The position numbers were made by a program, and so were the translations under genes. The notes below the pieces were generated by a model that did not search any database, was not told the origin of the DNA, and worked only from the letters and a program-made list of their open reading frames with translations. This document shows, piece after piece, positions 35,746 to 48,899 of a stretch of DNA of 64,000 bases; the first letter of the stretch is position 1, and each line of letters starts with the position of its first letter. The stretch spans positions 1-64,000 of the forward strand of contig JAMPIV010014852.1 of NCBI GenBank assembly GCA_024509875.1, read 5' to 3'. The DNA is from Oreohelix idahoensis (taxonomy: Eukaryota > Mollusca > Gastropoda > Stylommatophora > Oreohelicidae).

Positions 35746-36749
35746 AATTAGGGAGTGAACGAGAGACAAGAAGATCAAGAAAAACATGGAAGAGATAGTT
35801 ATTTGGCCAGATAATTTTTCCCATCTTTAGCTTAAAAAAAATATGACATACCACATCTTGATCATCTAGCTTTATCCCTGACATCTTAGCTACTCTATTA
35901 CTAACACTTCCAGGTTTGAAAAGATAAGATTCTTTACACCACAAGTTTGCTTCAGAAAAATTTAACCTTGTTATATTTGCCAAGAGTCAAAAGAACTTCA
36001 TTCCCCTTTTCAGACGGTCGATCTCAATGTTTAGAATCAATTTCCTCATTCGTCCAAAATCCATAAAACCGCGTCTGACCTCAAGTGAAATTCTCTTGAG
36101 GACTTTCATGAATTTTCATATCCAATTCTTGATGTCAAAAAGAACCCCATTTTAGCCGAAAATGTGATGTTTGATCCCCCTTCCCCCATTTTATTACCTA
36201 AAGCCCTGGTATCGAGATTCGTAAATCATCTTATTCGAGGGATGAATGTATTTTGTTTGAAGTCTGAGCCGAAGTCTTCCATAAGCTTGTATAAATATAT
36301 ACATTGTAGAATTGCCAAATACGAATATTTCCGAATTTTCGATGCAGGCGATTATTCAGGTAAGATATTTATTTTTAATTAACATAGAACAGATAGTGGT
36401 GGCTCACCACTTAAATTTTGAAACTATTTAAGTTTGTTGCTGTCAGTGTAGGCAACCCGCTCTGGCAAGAAATGAGCTGTAAAATATAAATTGCATTGGT
36501 TGTAAACAGGTAATCTGATGAGCAGATGCAATGGTTAACATGACAAATATTAAGTCGTTTATATTCAGAGCATGGGTTAGAATCATTAAGCTGATTAAAA
36601 AACGGAAAAGTAGCGATTGGCTGCAGACAAAAGATTGAATACGAATGAAACAAATTTCCTTTTCACTATCGATTATGAAAGTTGCTGAAAATCCAGCGTC
36701 ATTTTATACCATTGCCAGGTCTCATGTACGGTTTGACATGTTCATGACA
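35746..36749. other. Non-coding, no feature recognised
   Basis: No supported gene or repeat. Confidence 0.4.
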
Positions 36750-36988
36750 CTTGTAGTTAAAGGTAGTCCCGTAACAGATACTGTCTTAGGGGAAAGAATT
36801 GTTAGAGACTTTACTGTACTACGTCTTAGTCTTCCTCACTGCTTTTGCCTTCCCTAATTCAATAGCAGTGTCAGGTACTCACTTTTATAGTTCGGTAGAC
36901 TGAAGCTTGAGGCTACTCGGTTTCGAACCGGGATGCCGGTAATTTAGCTGCCAGACGTGAGCGCTCTAACCCCTCAGTCAATCAGACA
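36750..36988 (-). mobile_element. tRNA-derived SINE (minus strand)
   Basis: On the minus strand a tRNA-like head carries a box A-like GACTGAGGGGTTAGAGCGC (36957-36976) and a perfect box B GGTTCGAAACC (36919-36929), the internal promoter of RNA polymerase III. The body has a GTACCTGACACTGCT block and the tail GTAAAGTCTCTAACAATTC, both shared with the SINE at 43473-43730. Lack of a tRNA acceptor stem and the shared tail show it is a SINE, not a tRNA gene. Confidence 0.75.
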
Positions 36989-38394
36989 TGAAATATTAGT
37001 TTAACAAATATATTAATTGTTACAACGTTTTAGGGATGCCATTTTATCACGGTTGTTTGAACAGTGAGAAAGCCTTCAGCAGCGTTACCGAAATTAATAT
37101 TTTACACACATTCAGAAAAGTCTCTAAAAACTGAGACTCATGGCAATGGCATACTGCACACATGGGAACGCCTGTGAAGCAGCTAGCATGCTCTATTAGC
37201 TCTTTATAACATTAGTAAGGTCTGTGAATGATGTGTTCTGTTATTCTAAGAAGTCTCGCTTTTGAAGTTTTATGAATATGTGGTAATAATATTTCAACAA
37301 AACTTCACAGAGTACTTTATCGAGCCTTATACGAACATTATGTTAACATCAGTTCTCTTAATTTATGCAGTTTAGTTGCTGTAAAGGTTGTCACAGACTT
37401 CTTCCTTTTATTGAAGATTTGCCTTCCCTTTATTTTTCGGTCCCCGGCCTGACTGTTTTTAGATTCGCACTTTTCTTCTCCGGTTTAGGTTTTGTTTATA
37501 AACCACTTTTATTTCAGATAAAATTGTATTCTATATTTGTCGCGTTGAAATCTTTGACGGTAAAAATCTCTGCGTTCCAATCATTGCAGAGAGTTGGAAC
37601 TTTTCATAACGCTATTTTTCCTAGTACATTTTAATCTTTCATGTTTTGGCCTGCATTTAGCCAGCCGATTTTACATAATAACTACAAAACAAAAAAGTGA
37701 AACGAAGTGGAAATAATTGCTTTAAAGTATTAGTTTTAATGTAAGGACAAAGGTGAACTGTAAATATAGATTATGTTTCAGATCTGAAAGGGCGTGCGTC
37801 GGGTGCTGGAAGGTGATGTGACAACTAAATCAATGTGTTAGTTCAAAACCACTAGGCCAGCGATTATTTTATTTTAAACACAGCTGTAGTAATGATCAAC
37901 TGTTTTGTGATTTTTACATGCGATGATTAAACTTAAGTATATTTTACGCAAAGAATAATTTTACTGCACAGAAGTGACAACTTTTCCGAAGAACTAAGAT
38001 TCTGTTGTGACTAATGACATGACACTTTGAATCTTCATTAGTAGATTGATTCATAATTCGGCCTTTTTGCTAATCATAACCAGGGGCCGAAATTTAAAAA
38101 AAATTTTTTACACATTAAAACTAACGAACGGTATTATATTTCATAGAAAGAGTTAAAAAAAAAACACCATAAAGGCTCAGGAATCCACTTAAATTATTAT
38201 TACCAAATGCACTAAGGACAGAAAATACATTTTCCATCAAATATTTTGCAAAAAATAGATGTGGACGGGTAATTGTCATAAACAGTTTTTCGTTCACAAT
38301 TTAAAAAATATGTTTTAATGAACTATCAGACCAATTTCTGATTAATGATAAATAGTCAGTCTCTAACACAAATGTGGATGTCTGAAGTATCATA
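36989..38394. other. Non-coding, no feature recognised
   Basis: AT-rich, no supported gene or repeat. Confidence 0.4.
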
Positions 38395-38935
38395 AACAAG
38401 AACAGTTATTTTGTCAGACTCTCATCCCATACTGAGGATGGTCCTAAATGGATGGCTACCTCATAAATGTAAAATCTCCATAGAAGCCTCGAATCTTCAG
38501 GAACCAGTGTGGATCTACTGTCCTTGTCATGCAGGGGTACGCGACAATGAAAGAACTTAAAGACTAGCTTCAAGAGCTCACATGGTGGGTGCATTTGATA
38601 TGGATAAGGGAGAGATACTGAGGACAATTAATGATCACCTATTATAGAATGACACTGCAACAATCTATGAATCATCAAGACTAAGATTGCTGGAATTGAG
38701 CATCAAACGTCAAACTAGCAAGGATTGATGTATCAGAGGATGTGACCGGCGTGTATTCAACCAGCGCGTAACAGGAACAATTATAATTCATACCCTCCGA
38801 CATTAGCTGAGGGAGACTGAACACCTAAGGGTTTGCTAGGAGCCCAGTGATGTCGATTCTGATGAACAATAACAATACGAGTCTCTAACACTCCACTCCC
38901 ATGCGGCAATATCTGATATGAGACTGCAGCGACCT
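38395..38935 (+). pseudogene. C-terminal remnant of an RNase H-bearing LINE
   Basis: Plus-strand codons around 38505-38625 read VWIYCPCHAGVRDNERT, a stop, RLASRA and later KGEILRTIND. This matches the VWIYCPGHAGVRGNERADRL signature of the RNase H-like C-terminus of a widespread animal LINE type. The next codons (RGCDRRVFNQRVTGT near 38735) fit the usual downstream region. Stops interrupt it. The 3' end (38870-38935) contains GAGTCTCTAACACTCCACTC, nearly the same as the SINE tails at 36.78 and 43.67 kb. Confidence 0.65.
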
Positions 38936-38967
38936 CTTTCACAGGAAATATATATGGCAAAATATCA

Positions 38968-41180
38968 TTGTCTTTTCACTTTGCGGGAGGAGATGGGGAG
39001 GTGCACCATACACACACAAAAAGGGAAGAAGAAATTTGTCAAAACAAAACTTCTATGAGACTGAAGGTGAAACTCAGAGCTGCTGGACCAATTGCGATCA
39101 AACAGAAAAGATATAACATCGCGAAACTCAAGGACCCCCTCACCACAAAAGATTTTGTGGTTGATGTAAGGAGACGATATCAAATTGCCAAAATCCAGGA
39201 AAGTACAGCGACTGATGATATTGACCATAAATTCAACATAATTTCAACAATATACAAGGAAAGCAGCGAATCATGCTTGGGATTCCAGGAAAGAAAGAGA
39301 CAAGATTGGATAACACCAGAAACGTTAAACACCATAGCGATGAGAAAAGAAATGAGAAGAAAGAAAACAGAGGCAAGGTCTCCCAGGTTAAAGGAAATAT
39401 ATAGCGAACAGTACAGTCAGCTTGTCTCTTGGCAAGGGAAGCAGAGGAGCTACTGCCAACGGAAATATGAGGGACCTGTACAACAACACAAAGAAGCTAA
39501 TAGGTAAATATATAACAAGCAAATGGCCTCATAAAAGATAAGAGTGGAAAATTGCTTAGTAATATACAAGAACAAATGAAGAGATGGACAGAACATTTTG
39601 AGGAACTTCTCAATAGACCAGCTCCAACTAATCCCCCAGACATCCAGCCAGCAGAAGAGGAGCTATAAATCAGCTGTAAACGACCAAGTAGAGAAGAAAT
39701 AAAGAAAGCCATAAAGCTTCTGAAAGATGGAAAAGCAACTGGTCCAGATGGCATTCCAGCAAAGGCCATCAAAACAGATATTGATACCTCTACAGAGATA
39801 TTATACAAATTACTTGGCAAAGTCTTTGAGAGAGAGGAAATACCAGCAGAATGGAAGGAAGGTTATCTGGTCAAATTGCCTAAGAAGGGAAATTTACAAG
39901 AGTGTACAAACTATAGAGGAATAATGTTACTATCAGTGCCAGGAAAAGTATTAAACAGAATCATCCTTAAGCGATTAAAAGAGTCCATAGACAAGCAGCT
40001 GAGTGATGAACAAGCATGTTTTCGATAAAACAGATCCTGTACAGACCAGATAGCCACATTGAGAATAATAGTTGAACAAAGTCTGGAATGGAAATCACCG
40101 CTATACATCGGATTCGTGGACTACGAAAAGGCATTTGACAGTGTAGACAGAGAATCACTTTGGAAATTGATAAGGCATTATGGAGTTCCCATGAAGATCA
40201 TTTAACTTAATAAGGAAGACCTATGAAGACATGATATGCAGAGTTCTTCATGAAGGACAACTTACAGAACCGTTTAGGATTAGAACGGGAGTGAGACAGG
40301 GATGCCTCTTGTCTCCATTTCTTTTCTTACTTGCAATATATTGGGTTATGAAAACATCGACATCACACAACAGAAATGGAATCCAGTGGAATCTGACTAA
40401 ACAGCTTGATGATCTGGATTTTGCAGATGACTTGGCTCTTCTGTCCCATAACCATAATCAGATGCAAGAGAAAATGAAAATTCTCGATGAGAGGTCACAA
40501 CAAGTGGGCCTGAAAATACACAGGGAAAAGACAAAGATTATGAGAATAAATGCAAGAAATGATAACAAGGTTGAACTTGAAGAAACACCACTAGAATCGT
40601 ACACATATCTTGGCAGTAATATAGACAAAGTTGGAGGGACAGACAATGATATCACAATAAGAATACAAAAAGCAAGAGAAGCTTTCATTGCATTGGGCAA
40701 CATTGAGAACAAGAGAAATCAAGTCAAACACGAAAATAAGAATCTTCAACTCAAATGTCAAGTCAGTCCTATTGTATGGCTCTGAGACATGGAGAGCAAC
40801 ACAAACAACAACCAAAAAGCTACAGACTTTTATAAACGGGTGCTTGCGTAGAATAGAAGGACTGAAATGGTATGACAAAGTCACAAATGTGGAACTGATG
40901 ACAAGAACCAGACAAGTGTCAGTGGAACCAGAGTGGAGAAGAAAATGGTGGCAATAGATAGGACACAAATTGAGGAGACCAGTTGATAGCATTACAAGGC
41001 GGTCCTTGTTCTGGAATCCACAGGGAAAGAGAGGCAGAGGTAGAAAAAAAACACATGGAGAAGAGATTTGGATACAGAGGTGAAAATGATGAGGAAAACA
41101 TGGAAAGAACTTGAGCAGATGGCCCAGGACAGGAAGACATGGCATATGTTTGATGAAGGCCTATGCTCCTCGGGGAGCTA
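38968..41180 (+). pseudogene. LINE copy 1: 5'-truncated, broken RT
   Basis: Begins inside ORF2, after the endonuclease: the first 180 codons hold the pre-RT linker (YNIAKLKDPLTTKDFVVDV, CLGFQERKRQDWITPETL). RT motifs follow in changing frames: KKAIKLLKDGKATGPDGIPA, LLSVPGKVLNRIILKRL, YIGFVDYEKAFDSVDRES, TGVRQGCLLSPFLFLLA and DLDFADDLALLSHN (catalytic box FADD) in the frame 40231-40785. The post-RT block VLLYGSETWRATQ, CLRRIEGLKWYD and a final KTWHMFDEGLCSS complete it. Stops and frameshifts (for example near 40026, 40204 and 40740) disable it. A second copy of the family follows directly. Confidence 0.88.
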
Positions 41181-43375
41181 AAGGGTATTGATTGACAGTC
41201 AGCTGGACAAAGAAGTAAAACGTCAAACTCGTGCCAAAAGGACATTTCTGGATGACCTTGCAATGCAGGCAGAAGAGGCAGCACTGAGAAATGAACAAAG
41301 AACAGTTTATAAAGGCAGCCGCAGTAGAATAGTGGTTAGTGCACTGGCTTCCTAGATCAGTGGTCTATGGTTCGATCCCCAGATGAGGTGGGATTTTTTA
41401 GGCCGCAACAGGCTCCTGGGTCGACCCAGCCCCAATTGGGTACCAGAGCAACTCTGGGAAGGTTAAGGCGGCCGGCGTGATGCTGACCAGATCACTACTA
41501 GTGTGCCGATGGTCAAGAAAATATGGGCCTAACACCATATTCCCAATATGCCTCAGTGGGCATGTAACGGGATCCTTTACCCTCCTTTACCTTACAGTTT
41601 ATAAAATAACTAAAATTATCAGCGGAAAACGAGGTACAAACAATATAACGTTGGTAAGAGATATGCAAGGAAATCTCATCCCCACAGCACTGGGACAGTA
41701 AACAAGATGGGCAGAGCACTTCAGAGAAACACTGAATAAGTAACCACCAGAGACGCAGCTGAATGTTCCTGAGGCTGAAAGTGACCTAGACGTAAATACA
41801 GACATTCCACAAAGAGAAGAAATCATCACAGCTATCAAATGGTTAAAGAATGGAAAAGCGCATGGTCACGACAATTTAAATGCTGAGTTATTCAAGGCAG
41901 ACCCTGAACTAGCAGCAGAACTATTAGAACAACTATGTGCACAAGTCTGGAAAATAGAGACAACACCAACGGAATGGAGTAAAGGCATAATTGTCAAATT
42001 GCCCAAGAAGGGCGACCTTGCAGACTGCAACAACTGGAGAGGAATTACTCACCTCTCAGATCTCAGTAAAATGCTAGGCAGGATAATCATCCAGAAAATT
42101 TCAAAAGCAGTAGACCATAAACTGAGGAAAGACCAAGAGGGATTCAGATAGAACAGAAGATGTGCATATCATATTTTCACCCTCAGGAACATTACAGAGC
42201 AGTGCCCAGTATGGCAGAGACAGCTGTACATTAACTTTGTTGATTTTGAAAAGGCTCTTGACAGCATACACAGGGACATCCTATGGAAAATACTGATGGC
42301 TTATGGAGTTCCTAGCTGCTTTATTTCCATTATAAAAAGCCTCTATTTTAACTTTACATGCAGTATTGGGTTGAGCAACGTAACTTTCGAGGTGAAGACA
42401 GGAGTACGACAGGGATGCCCCTTGTGAACAACTTCATTTTTGACAGTCATAGACTGGGTGATGCACCAGACAACAGAGGGCAGCCCAAAAGGAGTTAGAT
42501 GGACAACATTTTCTACACTGCAAGACCTGGAATATGCAGATGAAATTGCACTACTCGCACATTCACATCAACACATCCAAGAAAAAACCGATAGACTGAA
42601 TAAGTATAGCCAGCAGGTGGGTCTGAACATCAATCTGAAGAAGACAGAGGTCATGACACTCAATGTGGGCAATCCAGAGTCAATAACAATAAGGAACCAG
42701 AAGTTAGAACAGACCGGCACATTTACATACTTAGGATGCATAGCAACACCAGACGGCGGAACAAGCAACGACATCAACCACAGAATGAATAAAGCGAGAA
42801 GAGCCTTTGCTATTCTCAACAACATTTGGAAGTCTTCCCAGTACAGCACAAACACCAAATTAAGATTATACGAGAGCTGTGTACTTTCTGGGCTTCTCTG
42901 TGGTGCAGAATGCTGGAGAGTAACAGAGAAGGAAATGTCGAAACTGTCCTCTTTCCACACAATGTGCCTAAGGAAAATTCACCGAATCTTTTGGCCGAAT
43001 ACCATCACCAACTAAGAACTACTTATTCGGAGTAACCAAGAGGACATGCACACCATCATAGCTGGCAGACGCTGGAGTTGGGTAAGGCCACGTCGCCAGA
43101 AGGGACCCTGATGCCATTACAAGAACAGCTATGCAATGGACCCCCGAAGGAAAACGAAAGAGAGGCCGACCAAAAACAACCTGGCGGAGAACTGCGGAGG
43201 CTGAGATGCAAAGAATAAACCAGAGTCGGGGCACTGTATGAAAGATGGCCGCCGACCGAACAAAGTGGAAGCAATTTGTTGCTGCCCTACAAGACGACAC
43301 CAGGCGTGATGACCACTGACCGCTTTAACAGTCTGCGGCTAAGGATAAAAGAAGCAGAAGAAGAAGAAAACATCT
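41181..43375 (+). pseudogene. LINE copy 2: 5'-truncated, SINE-interrupted RT
   Basis: Starts in the linker (LDDLAMQAEEAALRNEQRTV), is split by a SINE at 41314-41593, and continues with AIKWLKNGKAHGHDNLNAEL, IIVKLPKKGDLADCNNWRG, YINFVDFEKALDSIHRD, KTGVRQGCPL and LEYADEIALLAHSH. The catalytic box reads YADE, so the second Asp is replaced by Glu. The post-RT region (GLNINLKKTEVMTLN, LLCGAECWRVTEKEMSKL) and a C-terminal basic tail end near 43300; an AAG-rich tail lies at 43345-43372. In-frame stops occur near 41699, 42148 and 42425. It is not functional. Confidence 0.88.
41314..41593 (+). mobile_element. tRNA-derived SINE inside LINE copy 2
   Basis: Flanked by a perfect 12-bp target duplication ACAGTTTATAAA (41302-41313 and 41594-41605), so the 280-bp insertion is exact. 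The head has a box A-like AATAGTGGTTAGTGCACTGG and box B GGTTCGATCCC (41369-41379). The body includes GTCGACCCAGCCCCAATTGG, and the end is a CCTTTAC repeat. The tail differs from the SINEs at 36.8 and 43.5 kb, so it is another subfamily. It inserted after LINE copy 2. Confidence 0.9.
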
Positions 43376-43472
43376 ATGGTCATCACATAACGACTGCGTC
43401 CAGGAAATAAGGTAGAAAAATAACTTGCTTTTTAAGAACTCAAAATTATTAAATATATTCTCGTACTTATTA

Positions 43473-43730
43473 AAGTATCCGACTGACCGAGTGGTTAGTG
43501 CACTGGTCTCTCGTGGCAAAGGTACAGAGTTCGAATCACGGTAGCGTCAAGCTCTAGCCTACCTTGCTATAAATGGGTACCTGACTTTGCTCATGAGTAA
43601 GGTAAGGAAAACACAATGAGGACGGGAGCTGGTCACCCCTCCCCCCACCTCTCGAAGCTGGACCCAGTAAAGTCTCTAACACTTCACTCCCCTACTGAAC
43701 ATGATATCTACTATCACGCTACCTTTACCG
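43473..43730 (+). mobile_element. tRNA-derived SINE
   Basis: Box A GACCGAGTGGTTAGTGC (43485-43501) and box B AGTTCGAATCA (43528-43538) form a Pol III internal promoter in a tRNA-like head. The body carries GTACCTGACTTTGCT and the tail GTAAAGTCTCTAACACTTC, shared with the minus-strand SINE at 36750-36988. The region from 43731 to 44220 shows no feature. Confidence 0.8.
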
Positions 43731-44224
43731 TATTAATTGTTATCACATGGTGTTATCCAGACTACACCTATTTAAAAACAAAGGGACAACAACGTATGAA
43801 AAAGGGCTTTTATACGTGATTACTTCTACACAAAAACTATTCTCGGTTGTGCGATCCTGGGTCGGAGAATATATGCTTTAGTTACCTGTCCAGTGAGATC
43901 AGTTCAGATTATCTGACATCTCAGCGATGGTCATCTGCAGAGGATCTCGAACAGCCTCTGTCGCTTGCCTTGATGGTTACACTGATAGACCGCTTACCTG
44001 TCCATCTCTTGATCTTATCTTGCTACTTATAGCAATGTCTTCCTCTGGCTCGTTTGCTTTCAAATTGTCTTAACATTATGGCTTTACACAATGTGTTATA
44101 TCTTTGTATTTGTCAAAATTGTTTACCCTGACTAATGTTTATCTCATTCATTTATTATATTTTAGTTCCTTGCTGGTATATGTTTTCTTTCTTTGATTTC
44201 TTATTCTTTAAATGAGATATTTCC

Positions 44225-44940
44225 ATTTATCCAGGGCCTCGAGTTCTTTCTTCTAACCGCTTGCTCATTTTCCAAGTCTCTATGCCATACAGTTATAAGA
44301 GCTTATAAAACACTTGACTAGTATTTTTAATTTGTTAGTAATTTGTTTGTATGCTAATATATGTCTCATGTTGTTGAATGTACGTACATTTAGCTACTGC
44401 TACTCTCTTCTTGTTTTCAGTTTTACGCCTGCGATGTTCATTGTGTGCTCAAAATATTAGTTCTAGTATCTTTCCATTTTTTCATGCTTTTAAACATGTC
44501 ATCTGATCTGCTCTACTAAGTATCATAGTTTTTTTTATTTTCTCATTACTAACGCCCAATCTACATCCATGACTTATGTTGTTTACTTGTTGCACTATTT
44601 TCTGTAAATCTTAGTTGCTTTCAGCAAACAAAACTGCATTATCTGCTTATTTAATGGAAGTATTTAAAAAAAAAATTGATATTCCACTGATGTTTAGTCC
44701 TGGCACTTCCTGTATTTGCTTGAAAATTGTTTCTGTGTATGGGTTAAATAGATAAGGTCAGAAAACGCACCATTGTCTCAATCTTCTTTTTTTATCTTCC
44801 CATCAAGACGTATTTCTTCTGGACATTATTTAGTGTATCATGATAGATTCAGAAGTCTTCTTGTTGCCTAGTCAGCACATATAAATACAGTTTTGAGTCT
44901 TTATGGTGACAGCATTATATTCGTGCACAAAACTACTTGA
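44225..44940 (-). pseudogene. Minus-strand LINE reverse transcriptase remnant
   Basis: Read on the minus strand, PYLFNPYTETIFKQIQEVPG (about 44685-44745), ADNAVLFAES with a degenerate YADD box (about 44630-44655), GVSNEKIKKTMILSRADQM (about 44500-44560) and LYGIETWKMSKRLEE (about 44240-44295) follow each other in the order of a LINE RT palm and post-RT region. Stops and frame changes are frequent. It belongs to a different LINE family from the two copies upstream, with a longer and older decay. Confidence 0.75.
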
Positions 44941-46784
44941 CTATGCTATCTATGACTCAATAAATGTATTTTTTTAAAAAATGTCTGGAACTTCTGTGTT
45001 TGAACACTTGTATCCATGTACATACAAGCATGCATACACCACGTGCCCATTTATTTACTTAAAGAGACATAGGTTGTTAACACCCTAAAGAATCGAAAAT
45101 ACAGTAACAAGTGGTCGAATCCAACCTGTCTGATTTATTATCTCATAGGAGAAGTGCGTGCGTCGATACTTGGACGCGCGTGAGCTTCGAGACGCGGGCG
45201 TCAATTTTGTCTCATTACGGGCCGGAGTTTTGTATTTTCACGCGCTAAGGAAAGAGTTAAGACATACAGTGTTTTGACTGGACATGCCCACATGACAGAC
45301 TTGTTAGTCACCAATATTAATAAGATGAAATTCTATAAATATTAACCAATTGTTGACAAAGATGAAGAGGTACTGAAGAAGCTTCAGCTTCGTTCAAAAT
45401 AAGGGTGAAGAAGGTAAATATACCGTAGTAACAAGAAAAGCTCTTTAAAAAAAGGTTACATGCATAGAAATGTTTTCATATACACTCTGTGGAAGTTGTT
45501 TTGATTCGTGACGTTACAAGGAATAATAAAATTATGGATTCTCCTTGCCTTCCGCCGGCTTGTGTACGGAAATCTCCGTCAACTTTTAGCTGAAAAGTCT
45601 AACCCACAAGGCGGTGGGGAAGAGAGAAATTAAGACGCCTTCATCTCGTGGGCTATCAAGTCACACAGCTAATTAATATCTGCAATTATCATATTCCTTT
45701 GATGACTTGAGAAAAAAAAACGAAAGTAAAAAAGAGCGAAAATAAAAGCTTGTGTTTGTTTGTTTGTGAGTGTGCACGCGGGCGCGCACAAGGTACCGTA
45801 CCGTACTTGTTAATTTCTATTTTCCATTCACAACTTCAGATGACACATTGTTTTGTTTCTTGCAAACCGATGAAATTTGCCAAGAAGCAAATGGCCGCTA
45901 TTGAATATATTATCTATGGTCATAGACACCATGTATCATAATTATAACTTATTAAGTTTGAACATGATATTGTATCTATTAATTAAAAAAAACCCAATCA
46001 TATGTCCTTAATGACCATGTTATGTGATAGTTCTACTGTGTTGTAGAGTCAGCTACAACTGTAGCGTTGATTGACGACAGCGGCTCGTAAACACAAGCAG
46101 AGGCCGATAACAATTAATCTCAGAACACCACTGGAACGATTACCGATCTAGTTAATGACAATAATATTTCACAACATCTACGTACAGAAATGCACATCCC
46201 GTCTATGCAACAATCATGTTGTGAAACTTCAAGATTCCTATGCTATAGATCACGTGTTTTTTGCACAGGTTCCAAGTACAAAGTTGATGAATGTCTTGCA
46301 CAATATCCCGTTGTCACATTCCGACTGACAATATGTGCTTGTTTATTATTTCGAATAATCAACACACGTTTATACATTTACAATATCATCACGCATGTAG
46401 TATTGTTTGTCCAAATACTATTTCACTGAAGCTGTTTCAGTCAACAGACACATCTGCTTCTCATTAAGACTACAGTCAGACTTTTTCATCACTAATGTAA
46501 ACACCCACTCGTCACAACCATTATCGACATGCTTCTCTAACATGGCCGATGCATTTTAGTTCATGAAACTCAATGAAATGTAATTTCAGGTTTCATGCAC
46601 CTAATGCATCAGTTAACAGTACTCTTTGAATGCCCGTCGCCCTAATTATTTCACGCACTATATTTATGTTAAAGAGTAAAACATCATCTTTATTGACCAT
46701 ACACTACTCTCTAACAACTGGACGAGAAAGTAGAAAGGATTTTTGGAGTTGGGGCTGTTTTGGATTCGAAATAAGTCAGTCTGA
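44941..46784. other. Non-coding, no feature recognised
   Basis: No supported gene, RNA or repeat. Confidence 0.4.
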
Positions 46785-47445
46785 AACGAGAAGTTATGGG
46801 TTCAGCAGTAAAGAGATTACGGCGTGAACGAAGGCTAAATTCGTAGGTATTAAACGAAAAGTTAAGGGTTCAGCAGTAAAGAGAATACGGCGTGAACGAA
46901 GGCTAAATTCGTCAGTATTAAACGAAAAGTTAAGGGTTCGGCAGTAAAGAGAATACGGCGTGAACGAAGGCTAAATTCGTCAGTATGAAACGAGAAGTTA
47001 AGGGTTCGGCAGTAAAGAGAATACGGCGTGAACGAAGGCTAAATTCGTCAGTATGAAACGAGAAGTTAAGGGTTCGGCAGTAAAGAGAATACGGCGTGAA
47101 CGAAGGCTAAATTCGTCAGTATGAAACGAGAAGTTAAGGGTTCGGCAGTAAAGAGAATACGGCGTGAACGAAGGCTAAATTCGTCAGTATGAAACGAGAA
47201 GTTAAGGGTTCGGCTGTAAAGAGAATACGGCGTGAACGAAGGCTAAATTCGTCAGTATGAAACGAGAAGTTAAGGGTTCGGCAGTAAAGAGAATACGGCG
47301 TGAACGAAGGCTAAATTCGTCAGTATGAAACGAGAAGTTAAGGGTTCGGCAGTAAAGAGAATACGGCGTGAACGAAGGCTAAATTCGTCAGTATGAAACG
47401 AGAAGTTAAGGGTTCGGCTGTAAAGAGATTACGGCTGAATAAATC
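46785..47445. repeat. 68-bp minisatellite array (array H)
   Basis: Nearly ten very uniform copies of a 68-bp unit containing TAAGGGTTCGGCAGTAAAG, AATACGGCGTGAACGAAGG and CTAAATTCGTCAGTATG. A further ~1.4 diverged copies lie at 52072-52165, and fragments flanking the arrays recur near 1190-1260, so the array belongs to a dispersed repeat. Confidence 0.96.
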
Positions 47446-48130
47446 AAACCTAGAGATCATTTACATTTGGACATGCGCCCTAATATAACTGTGACAGTGC
47501 GAAGACGATGTGTGAAGAAAAATAAGAATTCGTGTGTAATGATGTCGTCAGTCTCTCTGGCCTACTTTCACACTCGTTCCGCAGTCACAGAAAAACTCTT
47601 GATGACAGGGGTCCCACTTTTATTAATGAAACCCTATCATGTAGCATATGAATCATACAGAAAACAATGTTGTCCACAAGTTTACTTTGTAGGTAATTCC
47701 TATACAACACCATATAACCAAGCTATTTAGGTATTCTTACGTAACACCATTTAACCCAGCATAGACTGCTGGACTCTCTGAAATAAAATGAAACAAAATA
47801 AACTAGCATCGTTCTAATGGACAAACATCATGTACGTAATAGTACATACATATGTGTGAAAATATGCTGGTAGATGAGCTTAAGTGACCATGCGTGTGTG
47901 TGTTGTGTGTGTTCATGCAGGTCTGTGTATATGTGTAATCATACAATAAACATATTTAAGTCAACAATAATGCCTTCATACTCATACTAAATACTAACTA
48001 CATAATCACGCGAGAGAAAACGTAAATGAAGCACTTCTATCTATGATGAAATATTATACACAACTCACTGGTCTAAATGACCACATTTGATCAGTATCTT
48101 AGAGGCCTAGTTGCTCTAAAGAACAAGCAG

Positions 48131-48252
<122 letters not shown>

Positions 48253-48899
48253 TCTATTCCTACAGCTCTATACTAAACGTAATAGGCATAGGCTACTCAC
48301 GGAGCTAGAGAGTACGCTAATCTTTCTCTCACAAAAATCACTGATGTAAAATTAACCACACTTACGGCTCACAAGAATGCAATATAACTATTACTTAACA
48401 CTACACAAATAATACTAATGGTAATACGTACACACTTGTATACAGCGCAATGCGGCAATAGAATTCCTCTAATAAAATCACTTAGTACTTTACATATTTA
48501 ACACACAGTATCACGGTTGAAAATAGCGATGAGATATACGTGAAATTACACTTAAAAACACATAAATCGCCAATCAGCTTCTATCAAACTATAGATAAAC
48601 AAAAGCTAATAAGCATTAACTTCTAAACCTGAAACGTCCAATATTACTAAATCTAAAGTATTATAAAAATGTACTCATATGCAAGCATACCTCTATGTCG
48701 TTAGTTCTCTTAACACAGACGCAACATATGCGATTTCAAATCCTCTACCTCACTGGTGTATCGTACCGAGGATGCATACCGCACAAGAAGACGATCTGGC
48801 TTCTTTTCAACCCTGACTCGACTTTCTCACTGTTTCAGTTTAAATCTACATATCCACTCCTGTACCACATTGATAGCCACGTCAAAATGTCAAGCAAAG

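Noticed and set aside
36905..36990. tRNA gene on the minus strand
   Set aside because: Box B is perfect, but no acceptor stem pairs, and the body and tail match the SINE at 43.5 kb.
40458..41284. Minus-strand ORFs over LINE copy 1
   Set aside because: They are shadows of the plus-strand RT coding frames, rich in Ser/Phe/Leu as expected for antisense of such sequence.
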